From Pseudoips prasinana (Eukaryota; Arthropoda; Insecta; Lepidoptera; Nolidae), in the NCBI GenBank assembly GCA_951640165.1, contig OX621258.1, forward strand, positions 4,239,501-4,303,500: a DNA stretch of 64,000 bases, given 5' to 3'. The position numbers and the translations under genes were made by a program. This document shows, in pieces, positions 50,701 through 58,024 of the stretch. Numbering within the stretch: the first letter of the stretch is position 1; each line of letters opens with the position of its first letter. The notes beneath the pieces were generated by a model. It did no database searches and was not told the origin of the DNA. It was given only the letters and a program-made list of their open reading frames with translations.

Positions 50701-53700
50701 GTCAATTAGTAATGTATTTAAATTATTTTGTAAAAGTATTTAAGGTACTTTTAATTTAGAATTTAGTTTAGGTTTTGTTTAGGTATGTAAATTTATTTTA
50801 TGCATGCTGTGTCTGCATCTAGAAGGGTATAGACTCTTGCTGTATCTCTAAATACTGTTTGTTTTATACTTTTATATATAACATGTCTGTATCCAGTTTT
50901 GTAGACCAATAAACGAAAAAAATATATATATATATAATAAGAATATCCTGGGACATTATTCACACTTGACCCTCTATACAAAATACAATACAAATACAAA
51001 ATGTTTATTGCAGTATTACACAGATGTTCTACAAGAAACTTGTTGGCGTCTGATCTGATCTGATCCCAAACTGAGCAGAGCTTGTACTATGGAATCCAGA
51101 TAACAGATATACTACACATACTACTTCTTTATTGTAGATACATACTTATATAGATAATTACACCCAGACTCAGGACAAACAGACATGTTCATGCACACAA
51201 ATATCTGTCCTGGGTGGGAAAGCATTTACCAACCACGCCAACAGGCCCGTCAGTAAGAAAATGCAATTTAACATTTTCATTTTGTATTCAGCCTTTTCTT
51301 AAATTACTAAAATTTGTAGAACAATATTCACCTTTCCAACCTTCTAACAGCACACGTATAAAAGAACCTTGGTTCTTAATACTTTAGTTGAATCGATATC
51401 AACACCAGCTTTTCAATCATTTTGCACCCAAATGTAGTGGAAAAACTTCCACTACATTTAATGTATGGATAATGCATGTATCGTTGATTGGTGCTCCATG
51501 TACCTTAGTAACCCTGAAATGAATGATATGAGAGAGAATGGGAAGTCTATAGATATTGTGTTCGGCTACTAAATGATTTATTTAAGTGAACCTAATATCG
51601 TGAACATGTTGCCCTACCTGTCTTAAACTATGGTTACTCTGGTGACGGGGTTGGAACTCGGACATGGCTTTACGACAGTCGTCAAACCACAACAACCGAT
51701 ACAGGCAACTTAAAGTGCCCTCCGAAGCGCGAAAGTATATAGGTGGAGTCTTAATTCAGGATATTTAATTTTTTGTAGGCTCACAACAAACAGACATAAA
51801 AAAAACAAATTTCTCCAAGAATAGCGTTGTTATCCGTCCGTAACTTGTATATGTTTTGCCGGACCGTCTCAACTGGGCCATGAAGAACCGATAGAAGATC
51901 AACCCGCAGTGCTTTAGAATACACTCAAGAGCGGTGCATGCAGACCGTATCTGGGCGCCTCTCTCGGGCGGCGCGGGCACCTAAATCATTACGTGCGCCT
52001 GCGACAGTAACCTCGAGCCGTGGTGAGCGAATATTTCTAATATACGTAACGCTTAGCATGTACGAAATGTTCTTAACTCGATTGTTACGAAGAAAAGATT
52101 TATTTTTATTGTTATATGTATAGAAAGATCATAAAGAACCCTCTCTATAACTCAGCAATTCATAGACAATGGAGAATTAAATACGCTACGCCAAATGACT
52201 GTTCCTGAAACATTTCATGTGCAAATACTTTAAAAGTACCAAACTAAAAAGAAAACAAAATACATTTCAATGTTTTCTACAGTTCCGTACAAACGTTACC
52301 TATACTTAACATACAATATTTTTTTACCAACGTTTTCGTTAAAAAATCGCTCGCAACATGCATACATTAAGATAACATGTAAAAGTATGGAATTTCTTAA
52401 ATTTACCACTTTCGCCGTATTCTAGCAAAGCAGATAACTTCATCACTTGAATATTTGGTCATTTTTAAAATACTTACATTTTATTTGGGTTTTGTCTCAC
52501 TGCTTTACTTTTGTTTACAGCATGTTCTAGACGGATGAAATTACGTAATAACATAAACCAAAGTGCAAGTCCGACAGAGAGTCTCTCTCTTCTCTCTTTC
52601 TATTCATAACTCAATATGAGTTCATGATTACAAAAAAAAATTATACTTGGAGTAATGACGTTATGGCCATGCGCTGGAGTGTACTTTAGAGCAGAGATTA
52701 TGTATACCCAACCAGCGTGACAATGCTCCTAAACGGGACATGAGGGCTGGCCTCTTTTTCAAGCAGACTATAAGCATTCCTATCCAGTGTGGCAATTCTA
52801 CCATACGCGACCAGAAGGCTGGCCTTTTTTCGGGCATGTCCATCCAGCATAACAATGTGACCATAGATCTGGGCTCTTTTTCGAGCAGAGATCAAGCATT
52901 CCCACCCAGCGTGGCGATATATGAAAAAATATACGTGATAAAACAGACTATTCATTTTTGTAATTTCTTTATTAATTCATTATTTCATCAATGCTACTAC
53001 CCTTCTGGTCCCTTTGTCCATCCGAAATGACACCGATCTTTTTTGACACACAGAAGGTATTCTCTTTATTATATTATTTTTGAATAAAGTGACTTCGATT
53101 GTTAACCGACTTCAATGATGATGATGATGACGAGGTTAACAATTCAACTGTATATTTGTATTCCGTTAAGTGATTTCTCCGTCGATTGTGAACTGAGTTT
53201 GATATATATTTTATATACTTTTCGACTAGTTTAGAATATTTGCCAGTGTCAGGTAATTCGATAAATCAATTTGTAAGCACATGGATTCAACATAATGCAG
53301 CGTTTTGGCCAAGGCAAAGTTCTACCGCAACAATGAAGTGGAGGCTTCTATGCAATTTAGGAATCAACAATTCGCAATTCATATGATTTGATTGCACATC
53401 CGTATATTGTCAAAGGTGGAGGTATATGAGCCTCCGTTAAAACAAAAATTAACAAAGTGCTAAACTGCACGGCTGGAAAACACTTGATATTTTTTTTTAT
53501 AGAAACTATACAAAAATCCCTTGCAACCAAGTCCCTTCCAGTTACAAAATTTTCATCAACATTCGGTAATAAAGTTTCTTTGTAACCAAAAACCGAAACC
53601 ATATTCCTAATAGGTGTTTCGAACTTTACTGAATTTCGGCAACCAATTTTCAATTTTCAAAGAGCTGTTCCAGAATCGGCCCGTGACAGCGCAGTATACG

Positions 53701-53852
53701 CTCTAGGCACTTTCTGAACTACACGATTCGCTGAGATCCGTCGCAAATCGAATGCCGGGGTTTCTATACAAGTTATTTGGAGCTTCAAGTATTTTATAGA
53801 GTATCTATTTAGTTTATAATCGAGACGTATGACGCTAATACTTCAACGCTCT

Positions 53853-53884
<32 letters not shown>

Positions 53885-56800
53885 CTATAGCTATGTTCCG
53901 CGGTTTCACCCACGTTTAAGTAGTTTGGCGTAAAACAGTAACAAATATACATCCATACATCTATACTCACCAACTTTCGCATTTATATTATTAGTAGGAT
54001 GTGTAACTCAAGCGGTTTTGGCAGTGCACGCCAAAATAGCTCGCAGTTGCTAGATTTTTTCCTACTTACTTGACACTTATCGTCATATTTTGGACAATTC
54101 ACACAATATCTTTATAAATTGTAGCCTATGTGTTATTCTGACGTATAAGCTATATTATTGTAAATTTTCATTAAAATCCATTCAGTAGTTTTTACGTGAA
54201 AGAGTAACAAACATCCATCCATACTTACAAACTTTCGCGTTTATAATATTATATAGAAGGATATTGCGGATTCTGGTATTATATTCGTGTGTAGTAGTGG
54301 TAAACTAAATAAAATTACACCGGCATTCATATAAATGATATTTATTCAGTACTTGGGTACCTCTTCTTTACCCAAGTACTATCGGTAGCTAACGAAATTA
54401 AATATGTTTTAATGGATAACCTAGTTCGTCTCTCACTTTCGTAACGTAGATACATACACTAAGGTACAGACGCCAGCACATCAAGCTACCCCTATCTGTC
54501 AAATTTCCCCAATTGAAAGTGAACCTTATGCTTTTGTGATGAAGTAGAAAATCTATAAAAAAAAAATAGCTAGCTGGATGTGCTGGCGTCTGTACCTAAG
54601 TGGCAAAAACAGTAGCCTTAAAATCTCAGCGACACATGCCTCGGGAGCCAAATCGGGTAAAGACCACGACGGCCTAAACATTGGACTGTCTTGAGCAAAT
54701 AAACAACAAATAGCCCCAACTGGCTAAATAGCCAATCATAGCTCCTATCCCGGGTGGCCCGCTGAGCGCGGTTGCTGGTCATCCAAAGTATAATAAAATG
54801 ATCAATACTTTGGTGCCTCGTGCCCAGTTTAGTCGCAAATTATAACAGCGGTTTCTTATTGTTGCCATCCGGGAAGAGGTTCATGTTTTAGACTTCACTC
54901 ATGTATATCGTAGCAATTTTTTGTGATGAGATAATAATAAATAAATAGAGCAGTCGTTTGCATTGTAAAGACACGTTACCTATACATTGGATCCGTTGGT
55001 AGCATTAAAGCGCGACCGTCGTTATTAACACAAGGCCCTTCATAATAATAATACCTTAATATAGACAGAACCATTGACAATATGTAGTAAAAATATTAGA
55101 CTTAAACTAGATAATTAAACATAATCTCTTGACAATAACTTGATACGAGCTAGCTAATTATCAATGCTATAATAAAATAAATTTTATAAATGTTTTCATA
55201 CAATGTGTACCTAAATATCTATGTCACTAGAAATAATAATGTATACAACTATATCACCACAAACATGTTCTGACTATTTACAAGCGCTTTTTTAAAGTCT
55301 ACGTGAATAAAAACCTTTTTTATTTTATTTTATTTTTATTTTATACATTTTCCTGACAGGCCTCAGACACCGTTTGTGGTTTGAGCGAGCGCTCAAACTA
55401 CAGTCAATGTCTGTAGATAACCTTCCCTTTCTGTTTTTTACTTTTAAACTTTTACTTCATACAGTTCACTGTGGAGGTTTCGAAATCGTCCAACTTTTGA
55501 CTAGATCGTCGGTTCCGCCGTGTTAGCTCCGAGATCGTTTTCGACGGCACTCGTAGAAAGTTTCAATGGGAACTTTTGCAATATGACAGTCTGTTCTTAG
55601 TTGCATTACATTTTTGTGAATATATCACGGTTGAAAGAAAATGGCTTAGGTTATTTGAGAAAGACTTGTAAGGGCCAACATTTAATATTACTATAAAGTT
55701 GTTGCAACATTTAATATACTATAAATGTTATTATACTATAAAGGAGTTTCTGACATAAGACCATGATATATTTATACGACTAATAATAATATTGCACTAA
55801 ACTTTAGAAATAAGTATTGACATTGTAGATTGTGTAATGGTGACTGACTTGTATTATTGAAATTTTTTAACTTAATTGAACTGCAGACTGTATTGTGTAT
55901 TATAATTGTTATTTTTCTGTGATTCTATTTGATTGTGTTAATTAGTAAAATATGTAAGTATAAAAAAATATGGTTTAATCAATTTGCATGGTGTACCTAT
56001 TGTAAAATGTATTTTGTACCATCTTTGTAACCATGTTTCGCGCAAATAAACTATTCTTTTCTATTCTATAAAATAAAATGCTCGCTATAGATACGACACC
56101 TATTTTTACAAATATTTGCAATATGATCGGTGTCAACAGTGATGTGTAAAATGAGTCCCGTACTGGACATCATTATTCAACTGGCCGATATACTGCCGAC
56201 CGAGAAAACTGGTATTTAAATACCAGTCGGACAGCGGGCCCAACTACCAGCACCTGTCTACGGTCGCCAACATGCCAAGCGAGGTACCTATGGCAAATCC
56301 CACCAATTGGCAACGTTGAGAGACAATTGGAGATCCGACATCAGGTTGATGATGCTTTTAAAGTGGCTGAATTCACCAAAAAAGTTTTATTTATTTATTT
56401 AAATATGGTCCTTTTTAGAAATTTAGATTAATATACACTTTTAAACTTTCGCGTATCATAATTATATATGAACATTGTTAACAGGTATTAACGCGACTAA
56501 CCTTACTGTTATTTTCCCGTGACCACGATCAATGCAACTTGGTCGAAACGTCGGGAAAATAACAATAAGGTTAGTCGCGTTAATACCTGTTAACAATGTT
56601 CATATATAATTTAGATTACGTTTAACAATATTGGGTATATTATTTCACTTCATATAAAGAAATATCAAATCCGTAGTATGATAGATACATTTTCGAAGCA
56701 ATACGTCTAAGTAAAATCTATTAGTAAAAGTATAGTTATGGTAGTTCACACTTAACATTACGTATCTATGGATGTCAAAAATATTTGTAATACCTTAACA

Positions 56801-57067
56801 TCATTAGTACGAGATAATTAGTTAACTTAATGTACCGACAAAACTGAAAAAAATCATCACCTATAAAATCTTCCTAATTTTTTTTATATATTTTGTCCTT
56901 GGGTATTCGAACACCCAAATACTGAAGGAATATATCGATACAAATGTCACAACCGGTCAAGTATTATGTATTGGGGTACTCACTGTAGGGTTGTGGTCTT
57001 CCTCCAGTGTACTGGGGCGATTGAAGAAGCGGCGCGCTTCTCTGCACCGGCTGGACATCTTCCGACA
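26592..57067 (-). CDS. sm: hnRNP L / smooth-like RNA-binding protein, C-terminal part (nine exons)
   Basis: The nine exons listed below all have GT donors and AG acceptors, agree in phase, and join into 335 codons plus stop. Order: Ser/Gln- and Gly/Pro-rich linker, RRM3 (MMVYGLD..., [27 protein letters not shown]), the hnRNP L-specific insert [15 protein letters not shown] and [12 protein letters not shown]4 ([39 protein letters not shown]), and a Q/N-rich tail ending in GMAEHEY. hnRNP L proteins bind CA-rich RNA and regulate splicing in the nucleus; Drosophila smooth acts in axon guidance and muscle. RRM1 and RRM2 exons are not found up to 64,000, so the gene continues to the right. The gene symbol follows the insect orthologue and is my identification from the protein pattern. 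Confidence 0.9.
27586..27845 (+). pseudogene. jockey-group LINE reverse transcriptase scrap in an intron
   Basis: Reads [19 protein letters not shown] (RT motif A with FDTVD), then [10 protein letters not shown] and [17 protein letters not shown] (motif B). One stop and one missing segment. It is antisense to the host gene. Confidence 0.75.
27908..27996 (-). CDS. sm: hnRNP L-like gene, RRM4 RNP1 exon
   Basis: 89 bp encoding [20 protein letters not shown] and [10 protein letters not shown]. Human hnRNP L has the matching SSSGLLEWE segment. A jockey-like RT scrap sits in the adjacent intron. Confidence 0.92.
28205..28475 (-). pseudogene. RTE-like LINE C-terminus
   Basis: An 83-codon frame reads [54 protein letters not shown] and [10 protein letters not shown]. 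This is the conserved tail of a LINE polyprotein common in Lepidoptera. A second copy lies at 49,265-49,500. Same strand as the host gene but intronic. Confidence 0.7.
28689..28996 (+). mobile_element. dispersed lepidopteran repeat, about 300 bp
   Basis: Begins CCGGCCAAGTGTGAGTCGGACTCG, passes a snap-back hairpin (about 28,758-28,807) and GAGATACAGCCTGGTGACTTACGG, then (ACAG)n, and ends GGGTACAGAACCCTAAAAA. The GGGTTCCGTACC near the start and GGTACAGAACCC near the end are inverted relatives. A scrap of the same start appears at 3,437-3,465. Class uncertain; non-coding. Confidence 0.6.
29070..29188 (-). CDS. sm: hnRNP L-like gene, RRM4 first half
   Basis: 119 bp encoding [20 protein letters not shown] and [19 protein letters not shown]. 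The final Arg codon is split across the intron. Confidence 0.92.
29687..29890. mobile_element. foldback MITE with 20-bp-arm central hairpin
   Basis: GTTATAAC...TTGACCTATATG at the left and its inverse at the right (TATAAGTCAA...GTTATAAC) form terminal repeats. ACTAGACACGC and GCGTGTCTAGT continue the arms. Inside is a hairpin at 29,742-29,785 (20-bp arms, 4-bp loop), then a very GC-rich stretch. The 417-540 repeat is a partial relative. Confidence 0.65.
30066..30512 (-). mobile_element. SINE family A copy, split by a 200-bp insertion
   Basis: 30,066-30,235 and 30,438-30,512 are contiguous in the family sequence. About 200 bp of unrelated DNA lies between them, flanked by short CACAC direct repeats. 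The B-box GGGAATCAAACCCACGACC is at 30,460-30,480. The insertion itself has no recognised features. Confidence 0.75.
30614..30764 (-). CDS. sm: hnRNP L-like gene, RRM3-RRM4 connector
   Basis: 151 bp encoding [20 protein letters not shown] and then [20 protein letters not shown] and RIQPPSK. The NNRF and KNRIQ-PS words are diagnostic for the hnRNP L/LL family. Confidence 0.93.
31430..31760 (-). pseudogene. RTE/BovB-like LINE C-terminal fragment
   Basis: The minus strand reads [21 protein letters not shown], then [10 protein letters not shown] and, after frame changes, words like PYKVDRRSC and [13 protein letters not shown]. This is the stretch that in intact elements reads RWAGHIARR...[10 protein letters not shown]. 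It lies in the intron after the RRM3 second-half exon. Confidence 0.7.
31809..31930 (-). CDS. sm: hnRNP L-like gene, RRM3 second half
   Basis: 122 bp. [18 protein letters not shown] is the RNP1 strand region, then [20 protein letters not shown]. The last codon is split (GC + G = Ala) into the next exon. Confidence 0.92.
32645..32755 (-). CDS. sm: hnRNP L-like gene, RRM3 first half
   Basis: 111 bp, phase 0 at both ends. VMMVYGLD is the RNP2 strand and [17 protein letters not shown] the first helix and second strand of RRM3, a very well conserved part of the family. Confidence 0.92.
33060..33184. mobile_element. MITE, PIF/Harbinger-like, right end damaged
   Basis: GGTACAGACGCCAGCACATCC at the left matches the intact copy at 54,473. 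The internal ATAAGGTTCACTTTCCATTGGGG is shared. The right terminal repeat lacks its GATGTGCTGGCGTCT part. Confidence 0.7.
33307..33402 (-). CDS. sm: hnRNP L-like gene, Gly-rich linker exon
   Basis: 96 bp, 32 codons, phase 0 at both ends, so it can be skipped without a frameshift. It encodes [16 protein letters not shown] and a Pro/Met/His-rich stretch. Confidence 0.88.
33757..33908 (-). mobile_element. SINE, tRNA-headed family B, diverged copy
   Basis: Reverse-strand order is head, GGTTCTAAGCC (B-box remnant), ACAACTAGTAATGGGACCC, then GTGTCCGTGTATTAC and GTAAAGCCCCGGCG. This is the same arrangement as the better copy at 44,700. Confidence 0.65.
33976..34055 (-). CDS. sm: hnRNP L-like gene, Gly/Pro linker exon
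   Basis: 80 bp encoding [19 protein letters not shown] and a His/Pro run, between an acceptor TTACAG and a donor GTAATA. Confidence 0.85.
34690..34812. repeat. imperfect palindromic element
   Basis: GAGTGGTCACGGCGTGTTCGCGG...GACAAGTACG on the left is matched in inverted order on the right (CGTACTTGTCGG ... AACACGCTGCCACCACT). GC-richer than its surroundings. Probably a small MITE. Confidence 0.55.
35035..35087. repeat. 24-bp-arm hairpin
   Basis: CTTTTATGGCAAAAAAGTAAC and its inverse with one mismatch, loop of about 5 bp. Confidence 0.85.
35510..35544. repeat. 16-bp-arm hairpin
   Basis: AGGATGGCCGTATCGA, TTC, then TCGATACGGCTATCCT with one mismatch. Confidence 0.85.
35757..36072. repeat. 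tandem hairpin array of a GTTGTCTGGAAGAG repeat
   Basis: The word AAGCGATCTCTTCCAGACAA (or close variants) occurs at 35,766, 35,831 and 35,971. Its inverse, TTGTCTGGAAGAGATCGC, occurs at 35,884 and 36,022. The inverted pairs 35,831/35,881 and 35,971/36,020 each form a hairpin within a unit of about 140 bp that is itself duplicated in direct orientation, both copies ending near CACAAGATGCTT. Non-coding. Confidence 0.7.
36272..36457. mobile_element. MITE with about 65-bp inverted arms
   Basis: GTGCCTCTAGCACGAGTTCC at the left and its inverse at the right continue through CTGCAGTTTACTTACTCGAT and TACAGTTTC to the CCCATACAT words, with only a few mismatches. The spacer is about 55 bp. Confidence 0.85.
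36608..36734. mobile_element. 127-bp foldback MITE, copy 1
   Basis: Arms ACGGCTACATATCAAGCTAT ... match in inverted orientation over about 50 bp. The same 127-bp element recurs at 37,050-37,176. Confidence 0.85.
36845..36967. mobile_element. foldback MITE, 123 bp
   Basis: GAGTTGATAATATTTTTTTT...CACTCCTTAA at the left, inverse at the right with few mismatches. Unrelated to its neighbours. Confidence 0.8.
37050..37176. mobile_element. 127-bp foldback MITE, copy 2
   Basis: Starts GTACACACGGCTACATATC and ends with the inverse. Identical layout and length to the copy at 36,608-36,734. Confidence 0.85.
37180..40100. other. AT-rich intronic stretch with one direct repeat
   Basis: No coding content recognised. 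A direct repeat of about 72 bp occurs at 38,375-38,447 and 38,542-38,612; both copies carry CTATAATCAATAAT and end AATATGTTTGGTGTCTAAT. Otherwise nothing beyond low-complexity AT-rich DNA. Confidence 0.5.
40106..40338 (-). mobile_element. 5S-rRNA-derived SINE copy
   Basis: Minus strand: GATCGGCGACGTTAAGCAAC, CTCGCGGTCAATATATAGATG and GGTGACCGCG form the 5S-like head. The body carries GGGCACGTTAAGCTGTCGG and GTCGGAGGCCTACTGGGCGG. Close to full length. Confidence 0.85.
40690..40870. other. small GC-rich island in the large intron
   Basis: A stretch rich in CTG, TGC and GGTGG with open frames on both strands (62 codons on plus from 40,697). Not recognised; possibly a transposon scrap or an isolated exon. 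No convincing splice pair was identified. Confidence 0.25.
41759..41812. repeat. perfect 54-bp palindrome without loop
   Basis: AGTTTCAGCACAATCGGATT... is followed directly by its exact reverse complement, the centre lying at 41,785/41,786. Confidence 0.95.
42636..42960 (+). mobile_element. SINE family A copy, head truncated
   Basis: Starts just before the B-box (GGGTTCGAATCCCACCC), lacks the A-box, then has the full body and an A-rich AATAAATACAATAAAAA tail. Confidence 0.8.
43257..43321. repeat. 33-bp direct tandem duplication
   Basis: AAAAATAGTGGAATTGGGTAA...CGTTTTATA twice in a row with one or two differences. Confidence 0.9.
44700..44908 (+). mobile_element. SINE family B (tRNA-headed), best copy
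   Basis: Head with TGGCGCGGCGGCTAAGATAG (A-box region) and GGGTTCGAGTCCCGCG (B-box), then ACAACTATTTGTGTGACCC, GTTGTTCTGAGTC, TATATGTTTGTAAAGTACCCC, GCGACACAGGGATTAAATTCCC and GGGCGTTGTC before an A-run. Other copies at 33,757, 47,145, 50,395 and 57,520. Confidence 0.85.
45115..45278 (-). pseudogene. RTE-like LINE 3' end fragment
   Basis: The minus strand reads [20 protein letters not shown] and ends near [11 protein letters not shown], the same family as 31,430-31,760. The frame is short but clean over this stretch. Confidence 0.7.
45300..45473. mobile_element. MITE with TTAA target duplication
   Basis: GGCCTCTTACGCACTAAGCGG at the left and its near-inverse (CCGCATAGTGCGTAGGAGGC) at the right enclose 174 bp. 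TTAA is present on both sides (45,296-45,299 and 45,474-45,477). A TTAA duplication is the known piggyBac habit; no transposase is present. Confidence 0.72.
45520..45865 (+). pseudogene. LINE 3' end with short coding tail
   Basis: Near 45,550-45,680 the frame reads [20 protein letters not shown] and, further on, [14 protein letters not shown], the last residues of a CR1-group ORF2. A 3' UTR follows, and the end has a GACTTTGACTT repeat (45,842-45,856), a common LINE tail in Lepidoptera. Confidence 0.7.
46277..46390 (+). other. possible plus-strand first exon in the host intron
   Basis: TATATATA at 46,277 precedes an ATG at 46,365 in a good insect start context (GAAAATG). The frame codes MSKTADEPK and then meets a strong donor-like AAAGTGAGT at 46,391. 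No downstream exon was found. It may be chance. Confidence 0.2.
47145..47280 (-). mobile_element. SINE family B remnant
   Basis: GGGGACTTCACAAAGGTG, ACGGACACAAAGCACACC and GGGGATTGAACCG in minus-strand order match family B, with the head diverged. Confidence 0.55.
49131..49179. repeat. 19-bp-arm perfect hairpin
   Basis: CCCTTGCCAATTCCTTGTC and its exact inverse around an 11-bp loop. Confidence 0.9.
49196..49262 (+). mobile_element. SINE family A, 3' fragment
   Basis: ATCGCCTGGTACCC, CTTGCTTAGTTTGGGGC and GATCTGTGTGTCATTGTCCC match the 3' part of the 13,410 copy. Confidence 0.75.
49958..49983. repeat. (TTA)n microsatellite
   Basis: Trinucleotide ATT/TTA repeated about eight times. Confidence 0.95.
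50395..50490 (+). mobile_element. SINE family B fragment
   Basis: GAGTTCAATCCCCGCATAGGACAACC, then TGACCCATGGGTCC and ATGTTTGTAAAGTCCCCCGCG. The head is missing before the B-box. Confidence 0.65.
50560..50935 (+). pseudogene. LINE ORF2 last residues and 3' UTR
   Basis: A frame at 50,573-50,682 reads [19 protein letters not shown] and [13 protein letters not shown] before a TAA, like the ends of CR1-group ORF2. An AT-rich UTR follows, finishing with AATAAACG and TATATATA near 50,935. Confidence 0.55.
50941..51236 (-). mobile_element. SINE family A copy with short insertion
   Basis: Family A order on the minus strand, but about 85 bp at roughly 50,970-51,050 interrupt it. On the minus strand the insert carries AATAAACATTTTGTATTTG, resembling a LINE 3' tail, so it may be a very short LINE insertion. 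The A-box half is also reduced. Confidence 0.7.
51649..51740 (-). mobile_element. 5S-derived SINE body fragment
   Basis: GGACATGGCTTTACGACAG and AAAGTGCCCTCCGAAGC match the body only; head and tail are lost. Confidence 0.55.
52640..52925 (-). repeat. degenerate tandem repeat, about four units of 60-72 bp
   Basis: Units contain CCAGCGTGGCAAT-like and GGGCTCTTTTTCGAGCAGA-like boxes. Two minus-strand frames stay open across the units (52,955-52,698 and 52,864-52,661), with periodic words such as GRIATLDRN / RSIVTLVGY and KKRPAL / EKRPAF. This could be a decayed coding repeat or a minisatellite whose period near 72 keeps frame. I do not recognise a protein. Confidence 0.55.
53855..53884. repeat. 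(TA)n microsatellite
   Basis: About 15 TA units just next to the decayed element that follows. Confidence 0.95.
53885..54262 (-). repeat. decayed Helitron-like repeat, two related pieces
   Basis: On the minus strand both pieces start ATCCT.CTA.ATTATAAA.GCGAAAGTT and continue with ATGGATG and GTTACT words. The left piece ends in GTGGGTGAAACCGCGGAACATAGC, similar to Helitron 3' ends, but CTAG is changed to CTAT. Confidence 0.5.
54473..54596. mobile_element. MITE, PIF/Harbinger-like, intact
   Basis: GGTACAGACGCCAGCACATC and its inverse bound 124 bp. TAA is duplicated on both sides (54,470-54,472 and 54,597-54,599), the 3-bp TWA habit of PIF/Harbinger. Related copies lie at 12,803 and 33,060. 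Confidence 0.82.
56461..56610. repeat. 59-bp-arm hairpin repeat
   Basis: Arms 56,461-56,519 and 56,552-56,610 are inverted copies with one mismatch. The loop plus inner arm contain TGGTCGAAACGTCGGG, a word I have met in insect dispersed repeats. It lies just 5' of the host linker exon's downstream side. Confidence 0.85.
56984..57067 (-). CDS. sm: hnRNP L-like gene, linker exon (first in window)
   Basis: 84 bp, acceptor CCCCAG and donor GTGAGT. It encodes [19 protein letters not shown] and TGGRPQPY, matching the linker between RRM2 and RRM3. It begins with two bases of a split codon, so another exon must lie upstream (to the right). It is separated from the next exon by about 23 kb, and the split final codon joins exactly (A + AT = Asn). 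Confidence 0.85.
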
Positions 57068-57519
57068 CTGGGGACAAGAGAAAAATAAACAATAAAGCGA
57101 AAAATTGTTAAACAAAAACAAGCGGACTGAAACTAAACAGTTTTATAAATTCCAATAATTTGGAGACTTCACTGTTTCTCGTTACCATATAAAATCTGTT
57201 AAATAACAATACTAATAAATACGTTTATTTTCCTTTCACAAATTGGAACTTAAGTCTATATTATAATTATACTTAGATACTATTTTCATTTGTGAAGGAC
57301 TGGTGCCTGAAATAGATTGCGAAAACCTGTGCCACAGGTCACCATATAGTTTAATGATCTGTGGAAGGTGTTTTTAATATGACATGATCTTTCACATACA
57401 ACTGTGAACATTTTCATCATCAGTCTGATATCCTCCACGGCTGGACATAGACATGTAGGTAGGCTAGGCTAAGTAGGTAGGTAATGGGGCAGCAGCGTCA
57501 CCCGTGTACTAGTAGGACT

Positions 57520-57955
57520 ACACGTGTAGCGCAGCGGCTAAGACAGTCGCCCCGCCGCTTTGTGTCGCGGGTTCGAGTCCCGCGCAGGACAACAATTTGT
57601 TTGAACCATAAACGGTTGTTCTGAGTCTGGATGTTTTTCTTTTTATATATATATATATATATATGACGTATGCAGTTAGCCTAACGGCTTTCACTGCTTC
57701 ACCGGACTATAAGAGGTGAGTGTGGGCTCTAACCGTCTAGCAAATCAAAACTACAAACTATGTACCCGCGCCGGAGGGCACCCCCTTTGGGATTCGAACC
57801 TCGACTCTGGGTGGTTACTGGCGGGGAGATGCAAGAGGGCTTATCGTTTTAGGGATGTTTTGAGTCTGGATGTACTTTGTGTCCGTCAATTATATGTTTG
57901 TAAAGTACCCCGCGACACACGGATTAAATTCCCTAGTCCGGGCATTGTCTTTTTT
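57520..57955 (+). mobile_element. SINE family B copy, split by about 230 bp
   Basis: The head (57,525-57,592, with A- and B-box) and first body part run to GAGTCTGGATG at 57,630. An (AT)n tract (57,643-57,664) and unrelated DNA follow, then GAGTCTGGATGTACTTTGTG restarts the family at about 57,861 and continues to GGGCATTGTC. The insert includes GGGATTCGAACC and may itself hold another tRNA-like SINE piece. GAGTCTGGATG is present at both junctions, consistent with a target-site duplication or with slippage. Confidence 0.7.
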
Positions 57956-58024
57956 TAAATAAATAAATAGAAAATTATTATTATTATTTTTAAATGATCT
58001 GTGGAAGGTGTTTTTATTATGATA

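Noticed and set aside
52740..53030. 96-codon plus-strand ORF
   Set aside because: It is the shadow of the tandem repeat, which is open in several frames because of its period.
53357..53653. 98-codon minus-strand ORF as a possible host gene
   Set aside because: It has a plausible-looking segment ([15 protein letters not shown]) but I cannot assign a family or splice sites. The end is hydrophobic and AT-driven, so I do not call it.
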